A stretch of 64,000 nt of DNA from Hyphococcus sp. (GTDB lineage Bacteria; Pseudomonadota; Alphaproteobacteria; Caulobacterales; Parvularculaceae). Of the stretch, positions 1 to 6,107 are shown one piece after another. A model generated the notes under the pieces. It was not told the origin of the DNA. It saw nothing but the letters and a program-made list of their open reading frames with translations, and did no database searches. The stretch covers positions 1-64,000 of the forward strand of contig JAJFGF010000004.1 in the NCBI GenBank assembly GCA_021776245.1, read 5' to 3'. How positions within the stretch are numbered: position 1 is the stretch's first letter; every line of letters starts with the position of its first letter. The translations under genes were made by a program, and so were the position numbers.

Positions 1-225
1 GGATGCATGGGGCAACATCAGGGCGATGCCGAATCGGCTCGACCCGCCTGCTTTCAGTCGCTTTCTGTATAAGCAGCGCAATGCCGTCGAGAGATTCTTC
101 AGCAAATTAAAGCACTTCAGAGCCATCGCCACCCGATATGATAAACGTGACGATAACTACCTCGCTTCCATTCAACTCGCTTCAATGCGGATTTGGTTGC
201 GGTTTAATGAGTCCGTGACCTAGCC
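1..225 (+). mobile_element. Right end of an IS5/IS427-like insertion sequence
   Basis: Inferred from the transposase tail. In this group the right terminal repeat usually overlaps the transposase stop codon, so the element probably ends within GAGTCCGTGACCTAG at about 209-223. The partner repeat lies outside the window, so the boundary is a guess. Confidence 0.5.
2..223 (+). CDS. IS5-family transposase, C-terminal fragment (runs off left edge)
   Basis: The frame is open from the first bases of the window, so this is the tail of a longer ORF rather than a 65-residue gene starting at 26. The sequence has the typical end of IS5/IS427-group DDE transposases: NAVERFFSKLKHFRAIATRY, then a YLASIQLASMRIWLRFNES-like stretch. 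ERFF..LK carries the catalytic Glu region of the DDE domain. Whether the rest of the element is intact cannot be seen. The protein would act on its own terminal inverted repeats. Confidence 0.85.
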   Translation, partial: DAWGNIRAMPNRLDPPAFSRFLYKQRNAVERFFSKLKHFRAIATRYDKRDDNYLASIQLASMRIWLRFNESVT

Positions 226-230
226 CCCTG

Positions 231-262
231 AACCGCGCCATCATCGAGATAGCGCGGTTTTT
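231..262. terminator. Hairpin with T-run after the IS remnant and the glxA-type gene
   Basis: AACCGCGC (231-238) pairs with GCGCGGTT (252-259), followed by a short T stretch on the plus strand. It sits between the transposase tail (plus) and the end of the regulator gene (minus), where a terminator is expected. The 13-base loop makes it moderate. Confidence 0.45.
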
Positions 263-386
263 GGCAGACGCCGTGATTTGAATGGTCCCCGTGGATTTGT
301 CAGCGTATGTCGGATTAAGGCCACCGAACGTCTTTGTTGCGTTTGAGAGCGGCGTGTTCGCATTCACCGGACAACGCCGCGTGGAG

Positions 387-1424
387 TTAGGTCCGTATCG
401 CCGGCCCGGCCGCAAAGGATCGGAACATGCGCCGGTACTGACCCGGCGTCATTCCTGTCTTGCGTTTGAACACGCGACGAAAAAAACCGGGATTTTGATA
501 GCCGACATGCGGTGTAATCTCATCGAACGAGACGTCACTCGTCTCCAGCAAGCGTTTGGCCCCTTCGATGCGCAAGTTCTGCACATGGTCTATCAGGGTC
601 GCACCCGTAGCCAACTTAAACCGGCGTTTCAGGGTGCGCTCGGGAATCCCGGCGTGCTGTACTACGCGAGCAACAGGGTCTGGTTCGTTAAAGTGATTTT
701 CGAGCCATTTTTCGCATTTGCGAACAACGGAATCTGCATGAGGCGTACGGCTGGTAAGGCTCGCATAAGGCAACTGCCCCTCACTGTGCCATTTCAACAA
801 GTATACTTTGGCGATGCGCAGCGCCTCTCCCGGGCTACAGTGACGCGCAATGATATGAATCGCCAAATCGTGCCATGAACTTGTACCTCCGGCGGTGACC
901 ATGCGGCCGGCTGGGTCAGCAAAGCAGAGATTGGGTTCCGGTTGAAATCTGACCTGCGGATAGCGCATGCGAAAAAGGCGTTCGTAGCCCCAGTGAGATG
1001 TCGCTTCACGACCGTCCAGCAGGCCGGTTTCCGCGAGCATTATCGAGCGGGAGCACGCTGAATAAATAGATGATCCGCCTGCGTAACACCGGCGAATCCA
1101 CTCCATAAGTTCTTTATAGCGCCCATGAAGGTCTTCATCCGGTCCCAGCCAAAGTTCCGGCAATATAATAATTGGCGCCGTCGGTTGATTGGCAACGCAC
1201 AAATCCGGAATGACGGGAATGGCGTTGCCGCATCTGAAACGCTCGGTCGTGAGCGATACTATTTTGGGTCTGACGCGTTTCAGCGCGGGCTCAGCGCCAA
1301 CAAGCGTCTGCCAGAGATCGCCGGCCGCCGCCAGCACATCGATCATACCGTAAAGAGCCGAACCGGAGGTTTCGGGCACTGCGACGACCAGGGCGTCAAT
1401 CGTTACTGCGTTCACCTCACCCAT
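387..1424 (-). CDS. GlxA-family transcriptional regulator (DJ-1/PfpI plus AraC HTH)
   Basis: A 345-residue regulator with two parts. Residues ~5-180 form a DJ-1/PfpI-like (class I glutamine amidotransferase-like) sensor domain, with a Cys-containing segment YSACSRSIMLAETGLLDG typical of GlxA proteins. Residues ~245-335 form the double helix-turn-helix of AraC/XylS proteins, ending in GYQNPGFFRRVFKRKTGMTP. The ORF track begins at 1562, but the ATG at 1424 has AAGGA about 8 bases upstream and gives the usual family length, so that start is preferred. It is divergent from the diiron/exported/OsmC operon and is the obvious candidate to control it. The ligand is unknown. A pair of TGGCnCAAAC repeats lies just upstream of its start codon. 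Confidence 0.88.
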   Translation of the reverse strand: MGEVNAVTIDALVVAVPETSGSALYGMIDVLAAAGDLWQTLVGAEPALKRVRPKIVSLTTERFRCGNAIPVIPDLCVANQPTAPIIILPELWLGPDEDLHGRYKELMEWIRRCYAGGSSIYSACSRSIMLAETGLLDGREATSHWGYERLFRMRYPQVRFQPEPNLCFADPAGRMVTAGGTSSWHDLAIHIIARHCSPGEALRIAKVYLLKWHSEGQLPYASLTSRTPHADSVVRKCEKWLENHFNEPDPVARVVQHAGIPERTLKRRFKLATGATLIDHVQNLRIEGAKRLLETSDVSFDEITPHVGYQNPGFFRRVFKRKTGMTPGQYRRMFRSFAAGPAIRT

Positions 1425-1439
1425 TGCTTGGTCCTTTTC

Positions 1440-1469
1440 TGGCACAAACGAATCTTTTTTGGCGCAAAC
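1440..1469. promoter_or_regulatory. Two TGGCnCAAAC direct repeats, candidate AraC-type operator
   Basis: TGGCACAAAC (1440-1449) and TGGCGCAAAC (1460-1469) repeat with an exact 20-base period, about two helical turns, 16-45 bases upstream of the regulator start. AraC-type dimers commonly bind direct repeats with this spacing, and the GlxA-like regulator AdpA of Streptomyces recognises a TGGC-core site. Binding by the neighbouring regulator is inference. The site is about 250 bases from the divergent operon, so autoregulation is as likely as operon control. Confidence 0.4.
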
Positions 1470-1716
1470 TGCCCTCAACAGAAAACAAGGCTCGTCCCAG
1501 TCTCCACCCAACGCCGCTGCTTGTGGCGTTTGAGAGGGAAGGCCGATGAGATGACGCAACAATTTATTGCGGATGAGGCAGCGCTATTCGAACTGGCTCC
1601 GCTGTCGGCGCCAATTTCCACGGTTTCAGGCAGTATTTCAACGGCCGTTACAACGCTCATCCAAACCACGCCGCAAGATCGTCCGCTCATCGAATTCACA
1701 ACAGATGGAGAGAAAA

Positions 1717-2631
1717 ATGACGGCACAATTCAATTACAAAGACGCGCTCGCGCGGTCTGAGCAGATCACCTGGCGTGTGGAAGATCTTATCGGCGGCGAC
1801 AAAAAGCTCGATTTCAGCAAGCCTTTCCTGCCGGAATCGCTGGCGCGGGTCAGCGGACTTTCGTTTCTTTCAGACGAAGAAAAGCTGATTCTCAACCAGA
1901 TTCGGGGGCATGAGTATCTTTATGTTTTTGGTCTTGTCGAAGAATTCATCCTGCCCTTTGTCGTGGACCATGCCGAGGCGCATTTACGGGACGGCGATGA
2001 TTATCGCACCCGCGCGCTTCTGCAATTCGCCACCGAAGAAGCCAAACATATTCATCTCTTCAAGCGCTTCCGCGAGGAGTTTGTCGCCGGTTTTGGCGTC
2101 GAATGCGACGTCATCGGCCCGCCCCAAGTGATCGCCGAAGAAGTCCTGAAACACGATCCCCTCGCCGTTTCATTCGCGATCCTCGGAATCGAGTGGATGA
2201 CCCAGAAGCACTACACCGAAAGCGTGCGTGATGACGCCGCGCTGGACCCGCAGTTCAAGAGCCTGCTCAAGCATCACTGGATGGAAGAGATGCAGCACGC
2301 GCAGCTCGACACGCTGATGACGCATACGCTCGCGGCAACAAGAAACGCCGACCAGAAAAGCGCCGCTGCCGATGAATATCTCGAGATCGGCGCCTTTATC
2401 GACGGCGGTCTGGCGCAACAGGTGAAGTTCGATCTCGCCGCATTCGAGCAGGCCGCCGGACGAACCCTCAATGACGAGGAACGCGCAGAATTTCTCGAAG
2501 TGCAGCATCAGGCGATGCGCTGGACCTTTTTGGGGTCGGGCCTGACGCATCCGCAGGTCGCCGCGACGCTTGAGGAAATCACACCTGCCGGGGCGACGAA
2601 AATCGCCGGCGTGGCGCCGGCGTTCTGCTGA
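1717..2631 (+). CDS. Ferritin-like / AurF-like diiron protein
   Basis: A 304-residue, mostly helical protein with a four-helix-bundle diiron pattern: E75/E76 in LVEEF, E108..H111 in TEEAKHIHLF, E159 in GIEW, and E191..H194 in MEEMQHAQLD. E...ExxH...E...ExxH is the ligand set of ferritin-like oxygenases and of AurF-type N-oxygenases. The substrate is not readable. The track starts at 1567, but the ATG at 1717 has GGAGAG just upstream and begins the conserved part. It is the first gene of an operon with an exported protein and an OsmC-like protein, divergent from a GlxA-type regulator. That context suggests oxidation or detoxification of a small molecule sensed by the regulator (inference). Confidence 0.72.
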   Translation: MTAQFNYKDALARSEQITWRVEDLIGGDKKLDFSKPFLPESLARVSGLSFLSDEEKLILNQIRGHEYLYVFGLVEEFILPFVVDHAEAHLRDGDDYRTRALLQFATEEAKHIHLFKRFREEFVAGFGVECDVIGPPQVIAEEVLKHDPLAVSFAILGIEWMTQKHYTESVRDDAALDPQFKSLLKHHWMEEMQHAQLDTLMTHTLAATRNADQKSAAADEYLEIGAFIDGGLAQQVKFDLAAFEQAAGRTLNDEERAEFLEVQHQAMRWTFLGSGLTHPQVAATLEEITPAGATKIAGVAPAFC

Positions 2632-2672
2632 CCGCGCCAATCAACCCCAAAACGAAAACAAAGGAGAGACCA

Positions 2673-3368
2673 ATGGTAAATATTCAAAACAGATCGACAC
2701 CGGCCGGGCCGCGCATTAAGCGAGTCGCCGCAGCGCTCGCGTCCTGCGCAATAGGCTTTTGTTCAATCGTCGCCGCAGCGAATGCCAAGCAAAAGCGGGG
2801 CGTCACCGAGGACGATTTCGACGGGGATCATGCTGATCAAGTCACCGTCAGCAGCATTATCCCGTTAATTTCGGCTGGCGAGATCAGCGGTTCGTCAAAT
2901 TTGATCCGGACCAAAGACGGCGTCGGATTCAACTTCAACACCGCCGACCTTGAAGCCGACGCGCCTTATACGATGTGGTGGGTGACGTTTAATCGTCCGA
3001 AAAAATGCCTGTCGGCATGCGAATGCGGCCTTGCGGATCTTGGCGATCCGGCGGTGGACGCCGGCGTCTTTTTCGCCGGCGGCCGAATGAGCGATCAGGC
3101 GGGCCAGGCCAACTTCGCAGGCGAGATCGCCTATGGCGAACTGCCGCCAGGCGAAGACCAGATTCCGTTTCCCGGAATCGAGGCGCCAATCGGACCCGGA
3201 TCCGAAGTGCATCTCGTCGTGCGCGCGCACGGAGATGCGCTCTCCGATCCCGACGCGCTGAAAGCGCAGCTGACGCAGTTCAATGGCGGCTGCGCGCCCA
3301 ATAGCTGCGTCGATGTGCAGGCTTCCATTCATCGCAGCCAGCTTTGCCGCAAGCGGTCACGGCGCTGA
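2673..3368 (+). CDS. Exported protein of unknown function, Cys-rich
   Basis: 231 residues. A basic N-terminus followed by a hydrophobic stretch ending near ANA looks like a Sec signal peptide (cleavage around residue 38). The mature part carries YTMWWVTFNRPKKC, a CxCG pair, HLVVRAHG and FNGGCAPNSC, which resemble a family of small exported beta-rich proteins found in many proteobacteria that I cannot name. An excellent ribosome site, AAGGAGAG, lies 6 bases before the ATG. It sits 41 bases after the diiron gene and 58 bases before the OsmC-like gene, so it is probably co-transcribed. Several Cys residues could form disulfides in the periplasm. No catalytic motif was recognised. Confidence 0.7.
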   Translation: MVNIQNRSTPAGPRIKRVAAALASCAIGFCSIVAAANAKQKRGVTEDDFDGDHADQVTVSSIIPLISAGEISGSSNLIRTKDGVGFNFNTADLEADAPYTMWWVTFNRPKKCLSACECGLADLGDPAVDAGVFFAGGRMSDQAGQANFAGEIAYGELPPGEDQIPFPGIEAPIGPGSEVHLVVRAHGDALSDPDALKAQLTQFNGGCAPNSCVDVQASIHRSQLCRKRSRR

Positions 3369-3426
3369 AACCACCTGCTTTTTGCCAATCAAATCAATCA
3401 TTCTGAACCGAGAAGGAAATCAAATC

Positions 3427-3990
3427 ATGTTAGACAAAACAAAACCGCAAATCATCAATGGCCTCAATGTCGATGACGTGACAGCGCTGATCAATGACGT
3501 CAAAGCCGATCCGGCCAATGGCGTGACCAGCTGGAAGGTTAAAAGCGCCTGGCAGGGCCGAACCCATAATCAGTCGACAGTATCGTCGTTCTTTATCAGC
3601 GGTGAGGAAGTGAACCGCGAATTCACCATCGACATTGACGAGCCGGAACAGCTGGGCGGCGGCAATCAATTCGCCAATCCCCAGGAATATCTCCTTGCCG
3701 CGCTCAATTCCTGCATGATGGTCGGTTATGTGGCCTTATGTTCATTGAACGGCATCGCGTTGGACAGCCTTGAAATTGAGGTCGAGGGCGATATCGATCT
3801 GCGCGGATTTCTCGGCCTCAGCGACGACGTCGCGCCGGGCTATGAAAATCTCAATTACACCGTGCGCATCAAGGGCGACGCCAGTAAGGAGGAGTTCGAG
3901 GATATTCATCAGGCCGTGATGAAAACATCGCCGAATTTCTATAATCTCTCGCGGGCGGTTCGCCTCAACGCCGCGCTCTATGTAGACTAG
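3427..3990 (+). CDS. OsmC family protein
   Basis: 187 residues. The OsmC/Ohr fold is suggested by WKVKSAWQGRT near the start, the NPQEYLLAALNSCMMVGY segment (family NPEE.L..ALA.C, with the reactive Cys near 98), and the late PNFYNLSRAV..NA element, where many members have SP(V/T)...L. OsmC proteins reduce organic hydroperoxides with a Cys pair. Here the second conserved Cys is not obvious, because the segment reads TSPNFYNLS where peroxidatic members have Cys. Peroxidase activity is therefore uncertain. The start at 3427 has AGAAGGAAA upstream; the earlier track start at 3283 overlaps the preceding gene. It is the last gene of the operon, which ends at the branched hairpin near 4090-4196. Confidence 0.82.
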   Translation: MLDKTKPQIINGLNVDDVTALINDVKADPANGVTSWKVKSAWQGRTHNQSTVSSFFISGEEVNREFTIDIDEPEQLGGGNQFANPQEYLLAALNSCMMVGYVALCSLNGIALDSLEIEVEGDIDLRGFLGLSDDVAPGYENLNYTVRIKGDASKEEFEDIHQAVMKTSPNFYNLSRAVRLNAALYVD

Positions 3991-4089
3991 TTGCAATGGC
4001 GTTCGGCGCCGGCAAAACTCCGGGAACCGGCTGGAAGGTTCCTCCCCAACCGGGTTCTGCTTTAAACGTTCCCGCTGACGAAATCGAAG

Positions 4090-4196
4090 CCGCCCTGGCG
4101 CATTTCTTATCGAAAGTTCATCGCGCCAGCGATGAACGCGTCCCGTCAAAAGCTTCGCTTTTGACTTCGGAAATGCGCCAGGGCGGTTTCTTTTTT
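4090..4196 (+). terminator. Large three-way-junction hairpin followed by T-run
   Basis: A perfect 17-bp outer stem joins 4090-4106 (CCGCCCTGGCGCATTTC) to 4170-4186. Inside it are two perfect 9-bp hairpins: GTTCATCGC 4116-4124 with 4129-4137, and GTCAAAAGC 4145-4153 with 4157-4165. A T-rich run (TTTCTTTTTTG) follows directly. It ends the operon that finishes at 3990 and can serve as an intrinsic terminator, but the branched fold is more elaborate than usual and could be a structured or processed small RNA. Confidence 0.65.
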
Positions 4197-4267
4197 GTTT
4201 GGGCATGGGAATGAACCGGCAAAGACCGGGTTTCGGCCAAACGGCCGCGTCAAACGATCATTCCGCA

Positions 4268-4555
4268 TCAATTCTGGTCTACCGGATAGCACTCGGCAAA
4301 AACCGGATTGCCTACCACTTGCCGGCTTGTCCAAGCGTCCGCCGCCGTTTCGCATTCCTTGACCGAACTGAAAACGCCAATCAGTTCCGGTTCGCCGGAC
4401 GGATCTGGCGTCAGATAACCATGCGCCGCCCATTGCTGATTTGCTGAACCTGGTGTCGCACATGCGCTGACGGCGCCAAGCAAAATAAAAATTGTTGCGC
4501 TGCGAAATATTTTTCGCGCACAGCCGGATTTCAACGGGCACCGTAAGGAAAGCAT
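4268..4555 (-). CDS. Small putative lipoprotein of unknown function
   Basis: 95 residues from the ATG at 4555, chosen because AGAGGA lies about 8 bases upstream; the track start at 4582 is possible. A positively charged start is followed by ATIFILLGAVSAC, a lipobox ending at Cys, so the product is probably a lipid-anchored envelope protein. The mature part is about 60 residues with YLTPDPSGEPELIGVF and two further Cys (ECETAAD region and AECYP), which may pair. No known domain recognised. It stands alone between the operon terminator and the H1-like gene. Confidence 0.55.
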   Translation of the reverse strand: MLSLRCPLKSGCARKIFRSATIFILLGAVSACATPGSANQQWAAHGYLTPDPSGEPELIGVFSSVKECETAADAWTSRQVVGNPVFAECYPVDQN

Positions 4556-4923
4556 GAGAGTCATCCTCTTTTTGCTTCGCATTCACGATCATACAACGAA
4601 ATGTCGCCGAAAAGATGGCATTCGCGGTTTCATTTTGTGCAGAAACAACGATACGGAAGCAAAACAATACATAAAAATAAAGCCCCGGCGATAAATGCGC
4701 CGGGGCTTTGACTGAATTCAATCGTCGAATTCTTTTTTGCCGAACTAAGCGTTCGAAAGTCTTGGCGCGGAAACTAATCCGCAATTCACCGGCTCCAAAT
4801 CAATCTCTTGCGCCGATAAAAGCCCCTCTGATGCGCGAATGATGCTTCAAAACATCAAAAGCGCGAGGCGCAAACGCAGAATAAACTGCTTTTCAAGCCG
4901 CTAAGGCCCAAAATAGCCGCTTA
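4556..4923. other. Intergenic region downstream of the H1-like gene
   Basis: 368 bases without a convincing gene. It contains the strong hairpin at 4679-4709 and a long (about 215-base) stretch between that hairpin and the end of the lysine-rich gene. Apart from a small GCGGAAACTAATCCGC inverted repeat near 4770, no tRNA or repeat was seen. A long 3' untranslated region or a small RNA is possible. Confidence 0.4.
4679..4709 (-). terminator. Intrinsic terminator for the minus-strand H1-like transcript
   Basis: AAAGCCCCGGCG (4679-4690) pairs with CGCCGGGGCTTT (4698-4709), a perfect 12-bp stem. On the minus strand it is followed by a T-rich run (TTATTTTTATG). It could also stop transcription entering from the left. 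Confidence 0.65.
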
Positions 4924-5310
4924 TTATCTCTTCTTGCGCGCCGTTTTACGTTTAGCAGTCTTGCGCTTAGTCGCTTTGCGCTTGGTTGCTTTACGCTTAG
5001 TGGCTTTCTTTGCGGTTTTCCGCTTCGCGGTCTTACGCTTGGCAGTTTTCCGCTTGGTGGCCTTTTTCTTCGCAGTCTTCCGCTTCGCGGTCTTACGCTT
5101 GGCAGTTTTCCGCTTAGTGGCCTTTTTCTTCGTAGCCCTGCGTTTAGTGGCTTTTTTAGCGGTTTTCCGCTTTGCCGTCTTACGCTTGGCTGTTTTGCGT
5201 TTTGTCGTCTTACGCTTCGCAGCTTTACGCTTCGTCGTTTTACGCTTTACTGACTTCTTTGCGGTTTTTCTTTTCGCCGCTTTTCTTTTGGTCTTTCGTT
5301 TGACCGCCAT
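4924..5310 (-). CDS. Lysine-rich histone H1-like DNA-binding protein
   Basis: 128 residues made almost entirely of Lys, Arg, Thr and Ala, built from a five-residue unit (AKRKT) and variants such as AKKATKRK. It resembles the eukaryotic H1 C-terminal tail and bacterial Hc2/AlgP-like tails. Such proteins bind and compact DNA through charge without a folded domain. A strong ribosome site (GGAGG about 6 bases before the ATG) supports translation. The whole gene is effectively a 15-bp tandem repeat, so its length should vary between strains. It lies next to ssb but is separated by an AT-rich promoter-like stretch, so it is probably transcribed alone. It is the complete protein, not a fragment. Confidence 0.85.
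   Translation of the reverse strand: MAVKRKTKRKAAKRKTAKKSVKRKTTKRKAAKRKTTKRKTAKRKTAKRKTAKKATKRRATKKKATKRKTAKRKTAKRKTAKKKATKRKTAKRKTAKRKTAKKATKRKATKRKATKRKTAKRKTARKKR
4940..5275 (-). repeat. 15-bp-unit coding tandem repeat (AKRKT)
   Basis: Imperfect tandem units such as GCTTAGTGGCTTT / GCTTCGCGGTCTT recur through the H1-like gene. On the minus strand each unit encodes (A)KRKT. Expansion or contraction by whole units would stay in frame. Confidence 0.75.
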
Positions 5311-5424
5311 GGTTCACCTCCGAATCATGATTCGAAAGCCAGAACATAACCGAATTTACTAAAAAAGTATTGTATATGCGCAACGCATAACGCGCGCATG
5401 TATGTTTTTTTGCATTTTTTGATT

Positions 5425-5453
5425 CGTTTTTGCGTTTTTCGAACGCAAAAACG
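5425..5453. terminator. AT-rich hairpin just after ssb
   Basis: CGTTTTTGCGTT (5425-5436) pairs with AACGCAAAAACG (5442-5453). It lies immediately beyond the ssb stop codon. The T-run follows on the plus side (GTTTTTA), while on the minus side the downstream sequence is A-rich, so its efficiency for ssb is uncertain. Confidence 0.4.
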
Positions 5454-5456
5454 TTT

Positions 5457-5912
5457 TTAAAACGGAATGTCGTCATCCAATTCGTATTTTTGTCCGCCCG
5501 AAGAACTACCTTGGTCGGACATTCCGCCCCCAACGCGTTCATTTGAACGTTCACCGCCGCCTCTGCCATCCAACATCACCATTGATGAGTTGAAATTGCG
5601 CAAAACAACTTCCGTCGAATAGCGATCAGCGCCGCTCTGGTCCTGCCATTTGCGTGTTTCGAGCTGCCCTTCGATGTAAACCTTCGACCCTTTGCGTAAA
5701 TATTGCTCAGCAATGCGCACAAGGCCTTCCGAAAAGATCGCAACAGAGTGCCATTCGGTTTTTTCGCGTTTTTCGCCCGTATTTTTGTCTTTCCAGTTCT
5801 CGGATGTTGCAATTCGCAGATTGCAGACCGCTCCGCCGTTCTGAAACTTGCGGACTTCGGGATCGGCGCCCAGATTGCCGATCAAAATGACTTTATTGAC
5901 ACTGCCAGCCAT
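5457..5912 (-). CDS. ssb: Single-stranded DNA-binding protein
   Basis: 151 residues, typical SSB length. The N-terminal OB-fold is clear ([21 protein letters not shown], then [19 protein letters not shown] and [18 protein letters not shown]). A Gly/Ser-rich linker follows, and the protein ends in the acidic DDDIPF tip that binds partner proteins in replication and repair. It coats single-stranded DNA as a tetramer. It is divergent from uvrA, with a 195-base region between them that contains an SOS-type box, so damage induction is plausible for both. Confidence 0.97.
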   Translation of the reverse strand: MAGSVNKVILIGNLGADPEVRKFQNGGAVCNLRIATSENWKDKNTGEKREKTEWHSVAIFSEGLVRIAEQYLRKGSKVYIEGQLETRKWQDQSGADRYSTEVVLRNFNSSMVMLDGRGGGERSNERVGGGMSDQGSSSGGQKYELDDDIPF

Positions 5913-6015
5913 GATTATCTCCTAATAAATATGCGCTTGAAGCTCATCGCGTGGATTCGCGCCGCGCTCAACGAATGTTTATCCCCAAAGGAAATACGGG
6001 GTGTTCAGCGCAAAT

Positions 6016-6030
6016 GTTCACACCTTGTTC
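6016..6030. promoter_or_regulatory. Alphaproteobacterial LexA (SOS) box between ssb and uvrA
   Basis: GTTCACACCTTGTTC matches GTTC-N7-GTTC, the direct-repeat operator known for LexA of alphaproteobacteria. It lies 78 bases before the uvrA start and about 104 bases before the ssb start. A third GTTC occurs at 6003. LexA itself is not in the window, so the assignment rests on the motif and on uvrA being a classic SOS gene. Confidence 0.72.
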
Positions 6031-6107
6031 TTCCTGTCAACGGCGATATAACAGACAAAACAGCGAAGGCCTGATCGCCGCATATATATAAAGAGACTGA
6101 CACGCCC

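Noticed and set aside
182-415. 77-residue minus-strand ORF between the IS tail and the regulator
   Set aside because: It overlaps the transposase and the terminator hairpin, and I see no recognisable motif or ribosome site.
3996-4214. 72-residue ORF after the OsmC gene
   Set aside because: Most of it is the branched hairpin; there is no ribosome site and no recognisable protein, so it is treated as non-coding.
4940-5275. Short repeated units that could be mistaken for a CRISPR array
   Set aside because: The units are contiguous, in frame and coding, with no spacers.
4934-5362. 142-residue plus-strand ORF opposite the H1-like gene
   Set aside because: It is the mirror of the repeated lysine codons (Arg/Leu/Val/Ala rich) and has no ribosome site.
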